NCBI GenBank assembly: GCA_963697695.1
Contig: OY969094.1
Location: 1,550,001 to 1,614,000 of the forward strand
DNA: 64,000 bases
Direction: 5' to 3'
Source of the DNA: VRUE01 sp963697695
GTDB taxonomy: Bacteria; Actinomycetota; Thermoleophilia; Solirubrobacterales; 70-9
Part shown: positions 63,822 to 64,000 of the stretch, one piece after another
Layout of the letters: each line of letters begins with the position of its first letter
How positions within the stretch are numbered: the first letter of the stretch is position 1
Program-made: the position numbers and the translations under genes
The notes under the pieces: model-generated
What the model was told of the DNA's origin: nothing
Seen by the model: only the letters and a program-made list of their open reading frames with translations
Database searches by the model: none

Positions 63822-64000
63822 CGGCTCGAAACCGGGAGCTGACGGCTCTTGTGCCGGTTGCCCTGCTGCTCACTGCCGGCTTCGCGGCGGTCTTTGCACA
63901 GGAGAACACGCGGCTCGGTGACGCCAGCCTCGTCTACGGGGCTTATTTCCTCGCGGTCTGCCTCGCCACCCACATCTACCTCCGCCTCCGCCTTCAAGAC
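63818..64000 (+). CDS. rodA: FtsW/RodA/SpoVE family protein, 5' part (cut by window end)
   Basis: 61 codons visible from a GTG at 63818 that overlaps the pstP stop. The start TARNRELTALVPVALLLTAG and ATHIYLRLRLQD match the N-terminal membrane segments of RodA/FtsW peptidoglycan polymerases, which follow pstP in actinobacteria. The rest is outside the window. RodA is chosen over FtsW from gene order. Confidence 0.8.
   Translation, partial: MTARNRELTALVPVALLLTAGFAAVFAQENTRLGDASLVYGAYFLAVCLATHIYLRLRLQD

Overview
The window looks like the replication-origin region of a high-GC Gram-positive bacterium, most likely an actinobacterium. A deep branch such as Thermoleophilia/Solirubrobacterales is my inference, not a search result. 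The reasons are strong G+C bias, the rpmH-rnpA-yidD-yidC-khpB-rsmG-parA-parB / dnaA-dnaN-recF-DUF721-gyrB-gyrA layout, a six-gene mce operon, and a pknB-fhaA-fhaB-pstP-rodA set. Gene strands diverge around the dnaA-dnaN gap at about 49.8 kb, where degenerate DnaA boxes mark a probable oriC. A parS-like site lies about 2 kb away, inside the yidD/rnpA overlap.

Layout. 1-1.25 kb: end of ssb, then rpsR and rplI, with a large RNA-like palindrome between ssb and rpsR. 1.3-5.4 kb: a membrane protein, two tandem secreted paralogues, a TetR regulator and a lipoprotein. 5.4-8.9 kb (minus): dnaB, a DnaC/DnaI-like ATPase and purA. 9.2-18 kb (minus): six overlapping mce genes without YrbE permeases or MceG ATPase nearby. 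18-23.2 kb: a third and fourth secreted paralogue flanking an MMPL transporter. 23.2-25.7 kb: tRNA-Lys, a TPR-like protein, tatC, tatA and a zinc-ribbon protein. 25.7-33.6 kb (minus): one long respiratory operon, hemB, fused siroheme decarboxylase (ahbA-ahbB), hemL, an unknown gene, qcrA, qcrB, qcrC, menG and a polyprenyl synthase. It makes heme, the bc complex and menaquinone, and the adjacent Tat system can export the Rieske protein. 33.6-43.7 kb: an ABC exporter, a GGCT-like protein, a YmdB phosphoesterase, a membrane glycosyltransferase with an alkaline-phosphatase-family protein, an aminotransferase, a Ddl-like ligase, a bifunctional nuclease and tRNA-Ile. 43.8-57.5 kb: the origin region. 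57.9-64 kb: HNH nuclease, pheA, a CARDB-like membrane protein and the Ser/Thr kinase/FHA/phosphatase/rodA cluster.

The most unusual signal is a set of long palindromes placed directly after stop codons. Each has 17-24 bp complementary outer arms that differ completely from copy to copy, wrapped round an inner core. One core (CTTAACTTTTTCGG ... CGAAAAAGTACAAG) occurs three times (31.4, 37.3 and 46.2 kb). A second core of about 90 bp, rich in GCTTCGCG hairpins, occurs twice (57.5 and 57.9 kb). The orientation relative to the upstream gene is the same in every copy. A similar palindrome with a single unrelated core follows ssb, and a simpler one follows the mce operon. Conserved core plus variable but self-complementary arms is the opposite of ordinary REP/MITE repeats. 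It suggests either a 3'-end structured RNA class or a small element that inserts into terminator hairpins. I do not recognise it as a described family.
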